Source: Salinicola endophyticus (GTDB taxonomy: Bacteria; Pseudomonadota; Gammaproteobacteria; Pseudomonadales; Halomonadaceae). From it: a stretch of DNA of 64,000 nucleotides. Each line of letters starts with the position of its first letter. Position 1 is the stretch's first letter. Position numbers and translations under genes: made by a program. Location of the stretch: the NCBI RefSeq assembly GCF_040536835.1, contig NZ_CP159578.1, positions 2,480,001 through 2,544,000 of the forward strand, written 5' to 3'. Under the pieces are notes generated by a model. It searched no databases. It was not told the origin of the DNA and saw only the letters and a program-made list of their open reading frames with translations. Positions 63,432-64,000 of this stretch are shown here, piece by piece.

Positions 63432-63459
63432 AGTATACGGACTGGATTCGAGGCGTCAA
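63432..63459 (-). promoter_or_regulatory. Sigma-70 promoter of the tRNA-Asn cluster
   Basis: On the minus strand TTGACG (complement of 63454-63459), 16 bases, then TATACT (complement of 63432-63437). The start would fall near 63425, about 15 bases before tRNA copy 3. The stretch between -10 and start is GC-rich (ACGCCGCGTGC), typical of stringently controlled stable-RNA promoters. Confidence 0.8.
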
Positions 63460-63803
63460 GGGTCAATCGCACATCGGGCGAGAATTCCTGGCGCTGAATT
63501 TCCCAACGCAATCAATGCGCTGGGCACGAAGCCCCAGGCAACGCCCGCGTCGCCACGCCCCGTCGCAAGGCTCACGCCACCCTACCCCAGCTGCCTGCGC
63601 CTCGCCCGCCGGAGACGAGACGGTGAGCAGGCACTCTCCCGGGTACTCTCGCAGGCACTAACCCTGCTCGTCCCCTGCTCGTCGCGTTGACACCTCTGCC
63701 CATTCGGCTTAGCGTCAATTCATTATAATCAATAGCGCCCCCTGACCGGCCCCGCGGTCCGGCAGGGAGCGACGACAACAACAAGATCTTTCAGGAGGTG
63801 CCC
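63460..63803. other. Region upstream of the YfcC-type gene
   Basis: 344 bp with no supported gene. A TATAAT box lies at 63724-63729 on the plus strand; the nearest TTGACA (63687-63692) is 31 bases before it, too far for a normal pair. The ribosome site AGGAGG precedes the ATG at 63804. Confidence 0.5.
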
Positions 63804-64000
63804 ATGACGGCACACGATACCTCGACCCGCAAGCCCTGGTACCAGCGCATACCCCACCCCGCCATTCTGATCTTCTGCCTGCTCTGCGCGGTGTGGCTGC
63901 TGACGCAGATCATTCCCGCCGGCACCTATGAGCGTCATGAGATCAACGGGCGCAGCGCGGTGATCCCCGACACCTTCCATCTGATCGACCAGCCGGCGCC
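63804..64000 (+). CDS. YfcC-family transporter, N-terminal part (runs off the window)
   Basis: The first 65 codons only. MTAHDTSTRKPWYQRIPHPA leads to a membrane segment ILIFCLLCAVWLLTQIIPAG, then TYERHEINGRSAVIPDTFHL. The PxxILIF start, the T-x-IIPAG motif at the end of the first helix and the following short strand match the YfcC/C4-dicarboxylate or basic amino acid transporter group. AGGAGG lies seven bases before the ATG. The rest of the gene is outside the window. Confidence 0.75.
   Translation, partial: MTAHDTSTRKPWYQRIPHPAILIFCLLCAVWLLTQIIPAGTYERHEINGRSAVIPDTFHLIDQPA

Noticed and set aside
63687..63729. TTGACA and TATAAT as a promoter pair for the YfcC-type gene
   Set aside because: The spacing is 31 bp, far from the usual 16-18.

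Overview
The window reads as chromosomal DNA of a high-GC gammaproteobacterium, most likely a halophilic or marine member of the Halomonadaceae (Halomonas/Salinicola/Kushneria type). This is inferred from the mix of gene families: a long-form isocitrate lyase, a bioBFHCDA operon, a Gad-AspT pair, an AcuR-AcuI pair, Pseudomonas-like REP palindromes and GC-rich codon use. No marker gene proves the genus.

Region 1 (1-34.5 kb, all on the minus strand) is one large surface-polysaccharide locus, read from high to low coordinates. It starts with a small lipoprotein and the outer-membrane exporter KpsD. Then come the ABC permease KpsM, the ATPase KpsT and the inner-membrane adaptor KpsE, i.e. ABC-dependent (group 2/3-like) capsule export. 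Next are a 135-aa protein made only of a repeat module, WecB and WecC (UDP-ManNAc, then UDP-ManNAcA), a 1746-aa polypeptide carrying four glycosyltransferase-like domains, a low-GC protein of uncertain function and GlmM. These are followed by a methyltransferase-like/coiled-coil protein, a double-headed GT2-GT4 enzyme, a GT2 fused to an AlgX/AlgJ-like acetyltransferase domain, two more glycosyltransferases and a PhyH-type dioxygenase. The left end is a pseudaminic acid cassette (pseB, pseC, pseF, pseG, a formyltransferase, pseI). Together the genes predict a capsule, or a similar exported glycan, containing ManNAcA and a pseudaminic acid derivative, with possible O-acetyl and formyl decoration. 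GC falls clearly between about 19.7 and 31 kb, as expected for an exchanged capsule core.

Region 2 (34.8-41.7 kb) holds an SLC13-type transporter, an orphan right-handed beta-helix protein resembling a tailspike or polysaccharide lyase, a gene-free stretch with a 21-bp tandem repeat and a 141-bp MITE-like element, and isocitrate lyase with two matching palindromes upstream. Region 3 (41.7-48 kb) is the biotin operon bioB-F-H-C-D-A with a candidate BirA operator. Region 4 (48-54.2 kb) has glycogen phosphorylase, a sodium:solute symporter, an EamA exporter and isopentenyl-diphosphate isomerase.

Region 5 (54.2-60.1 kb) has a candidate CsrB/RsmZ-like small RNA (six GGA motifs, three hairpins, a U8 terminator), a glutamate decarboxylase coupled to an AspT-family antiporter, and the divergent acuR-acuI pair. 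Region 6 (60.1-63.1 kb) is AT-richer accessory DNA. It holds a small membrane protein, a 369-aa protein built entirely of seven exact-length 53-residue repeats, a DUF2845 protein and a frameshifted parA relic, and it abuts three tandem tRNA-Asn genes with a strong promoter. The window ends inside a YfcC-family transporter gene.

The most novel-looking items are the 53-aa repeat protein, the chain of glycosyltransferase modules with its recurring YPDV-type module and ruler-like coiled-coil partner, the GT2-AlgX fusion, and the candidate small RNA. No homology search could be run. Family names rest on motifs read by eye.
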